Source: Chitinophagaceae bacterium
GTDB lineage: Bacteria > Bacteroidota > Bacteroidia > Chitinophagales > Chitinophagaceae
Reading direction: 5' to 3'
Assembly: GCA_947447265.1 (NCBI GenBank)
Contig: CANFKC010000009.1
Coordinates: forward strand, 56,780 to 120,779
DNA length: 64,000 nucleotides
In this document: in pieces, positions 17,886 to 26,700 of the stretch
Position numbering within the stretch: the first letter of the stretch is position 1
How the letters are laid out: each line of letters starts with the position of its first letter
Program-made: the position numbers and the translations under genes
Notes under the pieces: generated by a model
Told to the model about the DNA's origin: nothing
Seen by the model: only the letters and a program-made list of their open reading frames with translations
Database searches by the model: none

Positions 17886-18455
17886 ATGAAAAAAGTAACA
17901 CTTTTCGCAGCAGGATTATTATTATCTGCATCAACTTTTGCACAGTCATGGTCAGTTGACAAAATGCACTCTTACGTAGGCTTTGGCATCACCCACCTTA
18001 CAATCAGCGAAGTACAGGGTAATTTCAACAGTTTTGACAGCAAAATCACAGATGCAAAAGCTGATTTCAATGGTGCGAAACTGGAATTCTCTGCTGACAT
18101 GAACAGCATCAATACGAATGTTGAAGCAAGGGATAAACACCTGAAGAGCGCAGATTTCTTCGATGCTGAAAAAATGCCAACCCTTAATTTTAAAAGCACA
18201 AGCTTCAAGAAAGCAGCGGGTAAAAATTATAAAGTTACAGGCGATCTTACCATGCACGGCGTTACTAAACCAGTTACTCTTGATGTTGTTTACAATGGTT
18301 CTACTACCCACCCAATGAGCAAAAAGACAATGGCAGGTTTCACAGTAAGCGGTAACATCAAGCGTTCTGATTTCGCTGTAGGCGCGTCTATGCCAGCAGC
18401 TATGCTGAGCGAAACAGTAAAATTGAAAGCAAACCTTGAATATAGCAAAGACTAA
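17886..18455 (+). CDS. YceI-family periplasmic lipid-binding protein
   Basis: A 189-residue protein with a signal peptide (MKKVTLFAAGLLLSASTFAQ). The YceI lipocalin-like barrel is clear: SWSVDKMHSYVGFGITHLTI, IEARDKHLKS-type turn (VEARDKHLKSADFFDAEKMP) and TGDLTMHGVTKPVTLDV. YceI proteins bind polyisoprenoids or similar amphiphiles in a hydrophobic barrel. A second family member follows after 10 bases, so the two are a tandem pair. Confidence 0.92.
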   Translation: MKKVTLFAAGLLLSASTFAQSWSVDKMHSYVGFGITHLTISEVQGNFNSFDSKITDAKADFNGAKLEFSADMNSINTNVEARDKHLKSADFFDAEKMPTLNFKSTSFKKAAGKNYKVTGDLTMHGVTKPVTLDVVYNGSTTHPMSKKTMAGFTVSGNIKRSDFAVGASMPAAMLSETVKLKANLEYSKD

Positions 18456-18465
18456 TTTTCAGACT

Positions 18466-18996
18466 ATGAAACAATTCATTTTATCGCTGGCTACACTGCT
18501 CACATTTGGAGCAGTGTCAGCCTCAGCAGCGCAAAACTGGCAGATAGGAACAGGTTACAGTATTAAGTTTACCTGCGATGCTTCTGGTGGAATATTTAAA
18601 ACGATGAAAGGTAGTGTTGCCTTTGATGAGCAAAACCCGGCAACGTCAAGCTTCAATATGGCTATTGATGTTGCGTCAATTAATACGGGTAATGCCATGA
18701 TGAACAAGCATGCCAAAGGGGATGAGTGGTTTGATGCCGCAAAGTTTCTAGAGATAAAGTTCACATCGAAAAAAATAGTGAAAAACGGTGCAACCTATCA
18801 GGTAACCGGAGACCTTGAAATGCATGGCGTTAAAAAGGAAATTACAATACCTTTCAGCTTTCAGACCAAAGGCGCTGGTGCAACTTTCTCAGGCAAGTTT
18901 TCTGTTAAAAGAAGCGATTTTAAAATAGGTAAGCCAGGTGGCGAAGTAGGCGAGGAAATTAAGCTCGATGTAACCGTGCCTGTGGTAAAAAAGTAA
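18466..18996 (+). CDS. Second YceI-family protein
   Basis: 176 residues from ATG 18466, chosen because it gives the signal peptide MKQFILSLATLLTFGAVSASA. YceI features: IKFTCDASGGIFKTMKGSVAF, ASINTGNAMMNKHAKGDEWF and VTGDLEMHGVKKEITIPF. It is diverged from the upstream copy (for example no SYVGF motif; SIKFT instead), so the pair may bind different ligands or form a heterodimer. It shares the operon with the first copy and with the small membrane protein that follows. Confidence 0.9.
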   Translation: MKQFILSLATLLTFGAVSASAAQNWQIGTGYSIKFTCDASGGIFKTMKGSVAFDEQNPATSSFNMAIDVASINTGNAMMNKHAKGDEWFDAAKFLEIKFTSKKIVKNGATYQVTGDLEMHGVKKEITIPFSFQTKGAGATFSGKFSVKRSDFKIGKPGGEVGEEIKLDVTVPVVKK

Positions 18997-19042
18997 TTAA
19001 CCAGGTTTGTGGCTAAACCGCAACCGCATTTAAAAACTGTAT

Positions 19043-19456
19043 ATGCTCAAGAGATTATTATTGCTCGGTTCAGTTTCAGGTATCCTGGCCGGTATTGCGT
19101 CCCTCATTTATCAGTATGTTTACAAGAAAAGTTTGGGTGCTGACTTCGCTGGTATTGTTACTGTGCCGGGTATACTTATCTCGTGCCTTGTGGGTTGTCT
19201 GCTGGCAGCATTAGGGTATTTTATGCTCAACAAATGGTTGAAGGGAAAAACGGAAATAGTGTTTAATTTACTGTTTACAATTATCTCATTTGCGAGCATA
19301 GTTGGTCCTATTGCTACAAAACTGCCGCTCGACGTAGAGATGCCTGAGCTTTTCCCGGGCTTAACCATACCAATGCACTTTTTCCCGGTATTGGCGTGGC
19401 TTACGTTAAAACCTATTTTTATCCGTGCTAACGAACCGGAGCGGAGGATTTTTTAA
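19043..19456 (+). CDS. Small four-helix membrane protein, unknown
   Basis: A 137-residue protein with four predicted membrane segments (residues ~5-25, 43-62, 76-97 and 112-127). It begins MLKRLLLLGSVSGILAGIAS. The pattern GILAGIASLIYQYVYKKSLG at the first helix is familiar from Bacteroidota hypothetical proteins but I cannot name the family. It follows the YceI pair by 46 bases and is closed by a terminator, so it is probably the last gene of the TetR-YceI-YceI group. Confidence 0.65.
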   Translation: MLKRLLLLGSVSGILAGIASLIYQYVYKKSLGADFAGIVTVPGILISCLVGCLLAALGYFMLNKWLKGKTEIVFNLLFTIISFASIVGPIATKLPLDVEMPELFPGLTIPMHFFPVLAWLTLKPIFIRANEPERRIF

Positions 19457-19485
19457 GGATTTTTTAGTGAATGAAATAGAGTTAT

Positions 19486-19517
19486 CCCCCTGCATAAAAC
19501 CTGCAGGGGATTTTTTA
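19486..19517 (+). terminator. Rho-independent terminator
   Basis: CCCCTGCA pairs with TGCAGGGG around a 7-base loop, followed by ATTTTTT. It lies 30 bases after the stop of 19043-19456. Confidence 0.8.
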
Positions 19518-19569
19518 CGCTACTGTTTACCCGGTGCTTTATTCGCCGATTAAAGAGGGGATAATTAAA

Positions 19570-19593
19570 AATTAGTGACACGTGTCACTAATT
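19570..19593. promoter_or_regulatory. 24-bp perfect palindrome upstream of the DUF3050 gene
   Basis: Half-site AATTAGTGACAC (19570-19581) is followed directly by its exact reverse complement (19582-19593). A TAAATTTG promoter-like element sits at 19617-19624 and the gene starts at 19661. The length and perfect symmetry suggest an operator for a homodimeric regulator (TetR, MarR or similar). There is no T-tract, so a terminator is unlikely. Confidence 0.65.
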
Positions 19594-19660
19594 ACTGTAT
19601 TTTGGGGCGTTAACCCTAAATTTGCACACCAATTAAATACGCAGCAGGATAATACTAAGC

Positions 19661-20449
19661 ATGACCAGAAATATTGAAAGAATACGTACACGTATAGCAC
19701 CCCTATGTAAGCAGATTGTAGAACACAAAGTTTACTCAGAAATAAATAAGATTGAAGATATCAGAATTTTCATGCAGTACCATATTTACGCTGTGTGGGA
19801 TTTTATGTCACTTTTAAAGTCTTTACAGAATAACCTTACCTGTACCACTGTGCCCTGGTTCCCCAAGGGAGATGCTGAAACCAGGTATCTGATTAACGAA
19901 ATAGTTACGGGCGAGGAGTCTGATGTTGATGCTTCGGGAAATCGTAAAAGCCACTTTGAATTATACCTGGGAGCAATGGAGCAGTGCGGTGCCGACATTT
20001 TGCAGATCAACATTTTTCTTAAAACAATGATGGCTACGCGCGATCTTGATGGTGCTCTCGCAGCATCGCGTACACCGAAAGCTGCAGCCGATTTTGTTCG
20101 GTCTACCTTTGGTGTAATCAATAGCGATAAAGCCTATTTGCAGGCGGCGATATTTACTTTCGGCCGCGAAGATCTTATTCCCGGTATGTTCATGTCTATA
20201 ATCAACGACCTGCATAATGAGGCGCCGGAACAGATATCTATATTCAAATACTACCTGGAAAGGCATATTGAGGTTGATGGTGGCCATCACAGCCACTTAG
20301 CGCTGAAAATGGTAGGCAACCTCTGTGGTAACAGTACCCAAATGTGGGCGAAAGCGGAAGAAGCTATTGTAGAATCGCTGCAAAGGCGAATTGGCCTTTG
20401 GGACGGGGTATATGCCGCAATTTTAGAAAAAAGAAATTTGTCGAAATAA
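19661..20449 (+). CDS. DUF3050 protein (haem-oxygenase-like fold)
   Basis: A 262-residue helical protein. The conserved segments HKVYSEINKIEDIRIFMQYH, FAVWDFM-like YAVWDFMSLLKSLQ, and WFPKGDAETRYLINEIVTGEES match DUF3050, whose fold is related to haem oxygenase/TenA. Conserved His and Glu residues (HIYAVWDF, EIVTGEES, HIEVDGGHHSHLA) could form a metal or diiron site. The reaction is unknown. It stands alone with its own promoter region and a 24-bp palindrome upstream. Confidence 0.85.
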   Translation: MTRNIERIRTRIAPLCKQIVEHKVYSEINKIEDIRIFMQYHIYAVWDFMSLLKSLQNNLTCTTVPWFPKGDAETRYLINEIVTGEESDVDASGNRKSHFELYLGAMEQCGADILQINIFLKTMMATRDLDGALAASRTPKAAADFVRSTFGVINSDKAYLQAAIFTFGREDLIPGMFMSIINDLHNEAPEQISIFKYYLERHIEVDGGHHSHLALKMVGNLCGNSTQMWAKAEEAIVESLQRRIGLWDGVYAAILEKRNLSK

Positions 20450-20454
20450 TATTG

Positions 20455-20478
20455 AAAAGGCTTCTTCGGAAGCCTTTT
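20455..20478. terminator. Terminator with UUCG tetraloop
   Basis: AAAAGGCTTC, loop TTCG, GAAGCCTTTT, six bases after the DUF3050 stop. Confidence 0.85.
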
Positions 20479-20500
20479 ATTTGTAAATGTACATAATTGC

Positions 20501-20532
20501 AAAAGAGCTTCAGCTGCTGCTGAAGCTCTTTT
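20501..20532. terminator. Second, bidirectional terminator
   Basis: AAAAGAGCTTCAGC pairs perfectly with GCTGAAGCTCTTTT around a TGCT loop. It sits 22 bases before the end of the convergent minus-strand gene 20555-22003 and would work for it. Confidence 0.8.
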
Positions 20533-20554
20533 GTTATTCCTCGAATTTGTTCGT

Positions 20555-22003
20555 TTATTGCACTGCTATCTGGCTGAAGTACTGTTTGCCACTTTCATTG
20601 GTAAGCGTAAAATAGTAAGTTCCTTTTGCAATTCCGTTGAGCGAAAATGTTGCTATTCCTTTTTTGATTATCGGTTCAAGGCTTATTTGCTTACCCGTTA
20701 CATCAATTAGAAGACTGCTGCTGATAGTGCCTGTGTTGTCAAGGCTTACGCTGAAGCTCTCATTAGCCGGGTTAGGGTAAACTGTTATTTGTTTACTTGC
20801 TGTTATGTTATTGACGCTTGTTGATGACACCGGATAAGTGCCTTTTACATACATCAGTTTACCGGTATTGTCATCTTCATACACAACATGGATATTACCA
20901 GGGGTCATAGCCACGTCTGCATTCTGCAGGCCGCTGCCCATAGCCAGCGTATCGTAGCCGCTAAAACCGTTTGCAATATTGCTGGTGAAAGAAAAGCACA
21001 GCATATTCATACCGCCTTGTACATGTTTCCATATTGCAGTTGCTGCATTGCCGGCATTAGCTATGCGCGGGAAATTTTGTAAAGTAATTCCCGAACCTGC
21101 ACCCGTTATAGCTACAGTTGATGCAGCTGCAGCGCTGCTGATGGAAGCTTTGTTAAGATAAACTAATGATGTACCGCTGCCCGCACTCATAAAGGTGGAA
21201 TAGATGGTATCGCCGATAACAAATCCATCAGGGCCGGAAGCTGGACATGACATAATCATCCAGTTGGTATTATCGGTGGCCATGTGGCTGCTGAAGGTTG
21301 CACCACCATCGTTGGAAATACCAGCCCAGATATCGCGGATGTTGCTGAGGTTGTTACGGAACAGCATAATGGCTTTTCCGCCCGTAGCAATAATTGATGC
21401 AGGGCAGCAATCACATACAGTACCGGTAGCACCGCTGGCACGGGCATCTGCCGAAAAAGTCATGCCGTAGTCAGTTGCCCTTGAGACTACATAATGAGCA
21501 TCGTTGAAAGCAGCATTAAATTTCATAAAAGCAACCAAAGGATTGCCGGTAGCGGTAGTAGTGACAATTGGGAAGCGCGACATACTGGTATCGATATTAT
21601 CTACCCGTACTGGTGCCGAAAAGGTTGTGCCGCCATCGTAAGAATGGGCGAGATAAGAATAATTAGTACTTACGTTTTCAGGCGTATGCTTCATGGCAAC
21701 ATAAATAGTATCGCCAAAGGCTGCCATATCTGGCCCGGCCCATGATTGCGCGAAAGTATTTATTGACGAAGGGTTAACCTGTAAGGGTGTGCTGAAGCCA
21801 CTTCCGGTCCATTTAGCGAAATAGGTATTTACATCAGTTTTACCCCATAAAACGAAAGGATTGCCAGCCCTGTTCAGCTGAATGCGTGGGTGAAGATTGC
21901 TGGTACTACCGCTACTCACCGTAACGGGAGTGCCCCATGTAATAGTTTGTGCATTGCTCTCAATTGCCGCAATAAGCAAGATAGAAGTAAATAGTTGTTT
22001 CAT
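20555..22003 (-). CDS. T9SS cargo: sialidase-like (BNR repeat) beta-propeller protein
   Basis: A 482-residue protein with a signal peptide (MKQLFTSILLIAAIESNAQ). Asp-box/BNR-type motifs recur: SYDGGTTFS, TDYGMTFSAD and SNDGGATFSS, which mark a sialidase-like beta-propeller. The catalytic Arg triad cannot be confirmed by eye, so it may only bind glycans. The last ~85 residues are a T9SS type A sorting domain (ITVYPNPANESFSVSL...GTYYFTLTNESGKQYFSQIAVQ, in parts). It is probably displayed on or secreted from the cell surface. A TAACTTTG element ends only four bases before the ATG. Confidence 0.75.
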   Translation of the reverse strand: MKQLFTSILLIAAIESNAQTITWGTPVTVSSGSTSNLHPRIQLNRAGNPFVLWGKTDVNTYFAKWTGSGFSTPLQVNPSSINTFAQSWAGPDMAAFGDTIYVAMKHTPENVSTNYSYLAHSYDGGTTFSAPVRVDNIDTSMSRFPIVTTTATGNPLVAFMKFNAAFNDAHYVVSRATDYGMTFSADARASGATGTVCDCCPASIIATGGKAIMLFRNNLSNIRDIWAGISNDGGATFSSHMATDNTNWMIMSCPASGPDGFVIGDTIYSTFMSAGSGTSLVYLNKASISSAAAASTVAITGAGSGITLQNFPRIANAGNAATAIWKHVQGGMNMLCFSFTSNIANGFSGYDTLAMGSGLQNADVAMTPGNIHVVYEDDNTGKLMYVKGTYPVSSTSVNNITASKQITVYPNPANESFSVSLDNTGTISSSLLIDVTGKQISLEPIIKKGIATFSLNGIAKGTYYFTLTNESGKQYFSQIAVQ

Positions 22004-22088
22004 AGCTCAAAGTTAAATAAAGCCAGCTACGATAGTTTTGTTATCTCATATTAATTATTTTATATGTATAAATATTTTTAACCAAGTA

Positions 22089-23414
22089 TCAGACTGCCTT
22101 TTTTACAGCTAATCGCTTTATCTCCTGCCAGCCGGTTTGCAGAATACCGGCAACGCTAAAGGGCATAAACTTCTGCAGTCGCATGCAGCCATATATAAGA
22201 CCGGCAAGCGTGGTGAAAAGGCCGGCCAGCGGCGCCCCGTACAAATTACCCAATAGCGAAATAAACACGACATCACCCACAATTTTCATCACCAGCATCA
22301 ACTGTACTTTCTTAAAATTGATCTTGGGCTTGTGTATAATGTCCAGCGTTACACCGGTAAACCTGTCAATAGGGTACAGAAGCGCAGTGCACATAACAAA
22401 TCTATAAATGTTGGCTGCTTCAGTGCCCCTGTATTTGCCACTACTCAGTATGTTAACAGGAATATCAGCAAGAAAAAATACGGCTATCGTTAGCGGTATA
22501 AATGCGAAAGTGAGCATACCAGCATATTTTTTCAGGATGTAAGTTACCTGTTGCATATTCTTTTGGTTAAAGGCGGTTGCCATTGATGACATGCCGGTAC
22601 CAACAAAACTGCGTAAAGGTATCTCCACCAGCTCCATAAGCTTTGCAGGTAAGCTTAGCACGGCCACTGCGCCCGGGCCAAGCATAAAGGTGACGATATA
22701 GGTATCCACTGTACGCAATAAATTGGAACTGAGGTTTGTGGCCAGGCTGTATTTTCCGAAATGCAATATTTCCATGATGCCATCCTTGGTCCGGTGCACT
22801 ACAGCACGTATGCCACCCTGCCTTGCAGCCATACCGACAATGCTCGTGAGGCAGTTTGTGATCAGATTCCACAGCAGGGCTGTGCCGAGGTTAAATTTGC
22901 CCAGAAATATCAGCACGAGGTAGGCTGCAATTGTCGATCCGCTGTTGAGCATCCGCATCCAGAGCATAGTGCCATAGTGTTCATCAGCCTGTAGTTTCCA
23001 GAAAATGACGGAGAATGGCAATGAACTTATGAGTGTGATGCCCACCCATTTAATAGAAACAATAGTTTGCTGGTTATGCACAAAGGGTAAAGCAATAAAC
23101 GCAAGGGAATTTAATGCCACCATAAGGCCCGTTACAACAATGGCAAGGTACCATACCGAACCCAGGACATTTTTGGCCCGCAGGTCATCGGCCCCGGCGT
23201 AAAATTTTACCATTGCAGTACCCAGAAAGCCATTTCTTATCGAATCTAAAACGCTGAGCGTTGCCATAAAAAAGAGCCAGGTGCCGACATCGTCTTTCGG
23301 CAAGGTCTTATATAGCAGCCCAAATAGCAGCAACCCAAACAAAGAAATAACAGCATTGCCCATTAATGACAAAAAGTGTTTATTCCTGAATTTTGAAAGG
23401 TTGAATTGGGGCAT
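22089..23414 (-). CDS. Wzx/MATE-superfamily flippase next to the NRPS-PKS genes
   Basis: A 441-residue protein with about 12-14 hydrophobic segments and the MOP-flippase opening FLSLMGNAVISLFGLLLFGLL followed by LPKDDVGTWLFF, as in lipopolysaccharide flippases. It is transcribed away from the NRPS-PKS genes; the 292-base gap between them must hold both promoters. Such proteins export lipid-linked glycans, but MOP members also export small peptides and drugs. A role in exporting the NRPS-PKS product is possible and untested. Confidence 0.78.
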   Translation of the reverse strand: MPQFNLSKFRNKHFLSLMGNAVISLFGLLLFGLLYKTLPKDDVGTWLFFMATLSVLDSIRNGFLGTAMVKFYAGADDLRAKNVLGSVWYLAIVVTGLMVALNSLAFIALPFVHNQQTIVSIKWVGITLISSLPFSVIFWKLQADEHYGTMLWMRMLNSGSTIAAYLVLIFLGKFNLGTALLWNLITNCLTSIVGMAARQGGIRAVVHRTKDGIMEILHFGKYSLATNLSSNLLRTVDTYIVTFMLGPGAVAVLSLPAKLMELVEIPLRSFVGTGMSSMATAFNQKNMQQVTYILKKYAGMLTFAFIPLTIAVFFLADIPVNILSSGKYRGTEAANIYRFVMCTALLYPIDRFTGVTLDIIHKPKINFKKVQLMLVMKIVGDVVFISLLGNLYGAPLAGLFTTLAGLIYGCMRLQKFMPFSVAGILQTGWQEIKRLAVKKAV

Positions 23415-23706
23415 TGGGCGGCACTTTTAGGTAGCGTGCACAAATTACCGTGTATTTCGCATAAACATAAATATTAGCTCAAAATGCAATAAAAAGTCGG
23501 ATAGCTAATGCTATTATCAGTACATTACATATGGCGTTTAATTTTGAATATTTTTTTTAAGCGGTGTGATGCTTTTTTGCCCATTAAATTTTGAAATTAT
23601 TCCCCAAAAAGTAAGAAAAATACCGAACAGCACTATATTTTAGGGGTGTGTAACCGTGATAACGGGTGCCGGGTAAATTATTTCACGAAACTTAGTTGTT
23701 CAATTC
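23415..23706. other. Divergent promoter region between flippase and NRPS-PKS
   Basis: 292 bases, AT-rich, with no gene visible. It must contain promoters for both directions; no full TTTG...TAnnTTTG pair was found. A near-match TATATTTT lies around 23633-23640. Close to the NRPS start there is an imperfect inverted repeat, AACCGT/ACGGGT, around 23650-23666. Confidence 0.35.
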
Positions 23707-26700
23707 ATGCATAAAAGCGGTACAGCAATAGATTTTTTTAGACAACAGGTTGAAAGAAATCCGCATAATTTGGCTTTGAAGTTAAAAGACGCGGAACTTA
23801 CGTATCGGCAATTAGATAATCTATCTGACCAGCTTGCGAATTTCCTGGTTGGCAAGGGTATTGGCATTGAGACACTTGTGCCGGTTTGTTTTACATCGCC
23901 GCTCGATACTGTTATTGCAATATGGGGCATTTTGAAGTCGGGTGCAGCATACGTACCCATTGACCCTGAATTTCCAGAAGATCGTATCAGGTATATGATC
24001 AAAGACACAGGGGCTGACCTGGTGTTGACCGACAGCCATTCCAATAGGTTCTTAAATGCGGCTGAAGGTAAAGAGATAGTATTATCTGATGGCAATTGGG
24101 CATGCTTAAACGGTTACGCGACAACTCCTCCTGTCGTAAATATAACAGGGGGAAACCTTGCCTACGTTATTTATACTTCGGGTTCTACCGGGCAACCTAA
24201 GGGTGTGTTGTTGGAACACAGATCTGTTATTGATTACATTGGCGGTCTGTTTGAAAGAATACCTTACCCGGAATGCCGTTCTTTTGTAATAGGTGTTTCT
24301 TTTGCCGCAGATTCTGTAATTACACATTTGTTTGGTTCATTGATGCAAGGCAGTGAATTGCATTTGTTTTCGAAAGAAGATTACAACAACGTAGAATACA
24401 TTCATAAATATTTTCAGGACCACAGCATTGATTGCTTAAAGATTGTGCCCTCTCACTGGAAATCGCTCTCGCTGAATGGTAAGGAATTATTGCCGCGTAA
24501 AGTGCTGATGTTTGGCGGCGAGGCATTGTACACGTCTATGGTGGCCAATGTTATACCAACAAGTGAGCGCACCTGTATTTTAATTAATCATTATGGCCCT
24601 ACGGAAACTACAGTAGGGCAGTTACTGCATGTAATTAATGAAAATAACACCTACGGGCATACCATCCCTATTGGTAAGACGTTCACTGACGCGAACGTAA
24701 ACATTCTGAACGAACAGGGAGAAGCCGTGAACGGTGATGAGGCTGGAGAATTGTTGATTGGTGGAACTTGTGTGGCGCGGGGCTACTTAAACAGGCCCGA
24801 ATTAACAGAACAAAGATTTGTAAAAAATAAATTCAGCACTGACACCATTAGCCGCCTTTATCGTACCGGCGACCTGGTGCGTCGTTTGCCTGATGGTGAT
24901 ATTGAGTTTCTGGGCCGCATTGATGACCAGGTAAAAATAAGAGGCTACCGCATAGAGCTAGGCGAAATAGAAGACGTCTTGCAGAAGGCACCCGGTGTAA
25001 AGCAGAGCGTGGTGCTGGCTAAAGAAGGTAACAATGGCGATAAGCGCCTTGTAGGCTACATTGTTTGTCCGCAAGGGTATGACAAAAAAGCGATAATGGC
25101 TTTTTTGGAAGCCAAGTTGCCGGCATTCATGGTGCCGCAATTGCTGATGCCACTTAATGAGATGCCCTTCTTTCCTAACGGTAAAGTTGATAAAAAGGCA
25201 CTTCCGAATCCTGATGCATCTTCATTGCTGACCAATAACTATGTGGCAGCAGGCAATAAAACAGAGGAAATTATTACCGCTCTTTGGAAGGAAATACTTG
25301 CGGTAGAACGTGTTGGAACGGAAGATAATTTCTTCGAACTGGGAGGCAATTCGCTGCTGGCGCAAAAAACGGTAGCATTGCTGAAAAGTAGGCATAACCT
25401 TCATTTGCCTGTGGTAAAGCTATACCAGTTCCCTAAAATAAAGGAGCTTGCTGCTTTTCTCGATGGCAAAACAGCTACCCGAAAAACAACCAGGGCAACC
25501 AGGGCTGCAAACGCTGAAGTTGCAGTAATAAGCATGTCCGGCAGGTTTCCGGGTGCTGACTCTATAGAAGAGTTGTGGCAGGTATTGAAGGAGGGTAAAG
25601 AAACAACCACATTTTTTAGCGACGACCAACTTGCACCCGGCATACCAGCTTCGTTAAGAAATAACCCCAATTACGTAAAGGCTCGCGGTATAGTAGCGGA
25701 TGTAAAAGGCTTTGATGCCGCGTTTTTCGGCATTACCCCTAAAATGGCGGAGATCATGGATCCGCAGCAGCGCATGTTCCTCGAGATATCGTGGGAAGCG
25801 CTGGAGCGCAGCGGTTATGTTCGTGGTAAATACGAGGGGGCCATCGGTGTGTTTGCGGGTGTACGGTATAATACTTACCTGCCTAACAATGTGCTCCCGA
25901 ATACGGAGCTGGTTGAAAATGCCGGTGAATTCCAGATCATTACTTTAAACGATAAAGACTATGTTGCGAGCCGCACGGCTTATACGCTGGACCTGAAAGG
26001 CCCTGCTGTAAACGTACAAACGGCTTGTTCCACAACACTGGTGGCTATTGCGCAGGCAGTGCAAAGCATCAGGAATGGGCAGTGCGATATGGCGCTTGCC
26101 GGTGGCGCTACTATAAATGCACCGGTAAATGTGGGGCATTTGTATAACGAAGGTGCCATATTGAGCATTGATGGCCATTGCAGGCCGTTTGATGCAGATG
26201 CCCGTGGCACTATTTTCAGCGATGGCGCAGGTGTGGTGCTACTGAAAAATATGGATGATGCCATACGCGACGGCGATACCATATTGGCGGTTATTAAGGG
26301 AATTGGCATGAGTAACGATGGCGCAGGCAAGGGTAGTTTTACCGCCCCAAGCGCAGAAGGACAGGCTGCAGCGATAAGCATGGCTATTGAAGATGCGGGA
26401 ATTGCGCCTGAAGACATCAGCTACATTGAAGCACACGGAACAGCAACACCACTTGGAGACCCTATTGAAATTGAAGGTTTGAATATTGCTTTCGGAGAGC
26501 AGGATAAAAAGCAATACTGTGCTATTGGCTCTATAAAAAGCAACTTTGGCCACCTCACTACAAGCGCTGGTGTAACGGGCTTTATAAAAGCATGCCTTGC
26601 TCTGCATCATAAACAGATACCGCCTTCCATAAATTACAGCACACCTAATCCTGATATCGATTTCGCTAACAGCCCGTTTTATGTAAATACCAAACTGCAC

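Noticed and set aside
19570..19593. The 24-bp palindrome as a terminator
   Set aside because: No T-tract on either side and a separate terminator already lies at 19486-19517.
22004..22015. Leaderless start of the sialidase-like gene
   Set aside because: The TAACTTTG element ends four bases before the ATG and would suggest a leaderless mRNA, but no -33 element was found, so it may be chance.
25980..26700. Antisense open frames inside the NRPS-PKS genes
   Set aside because: The plus-strand frame carries intact ketosynthase motifs; the antisense frames have no recognisable domain.
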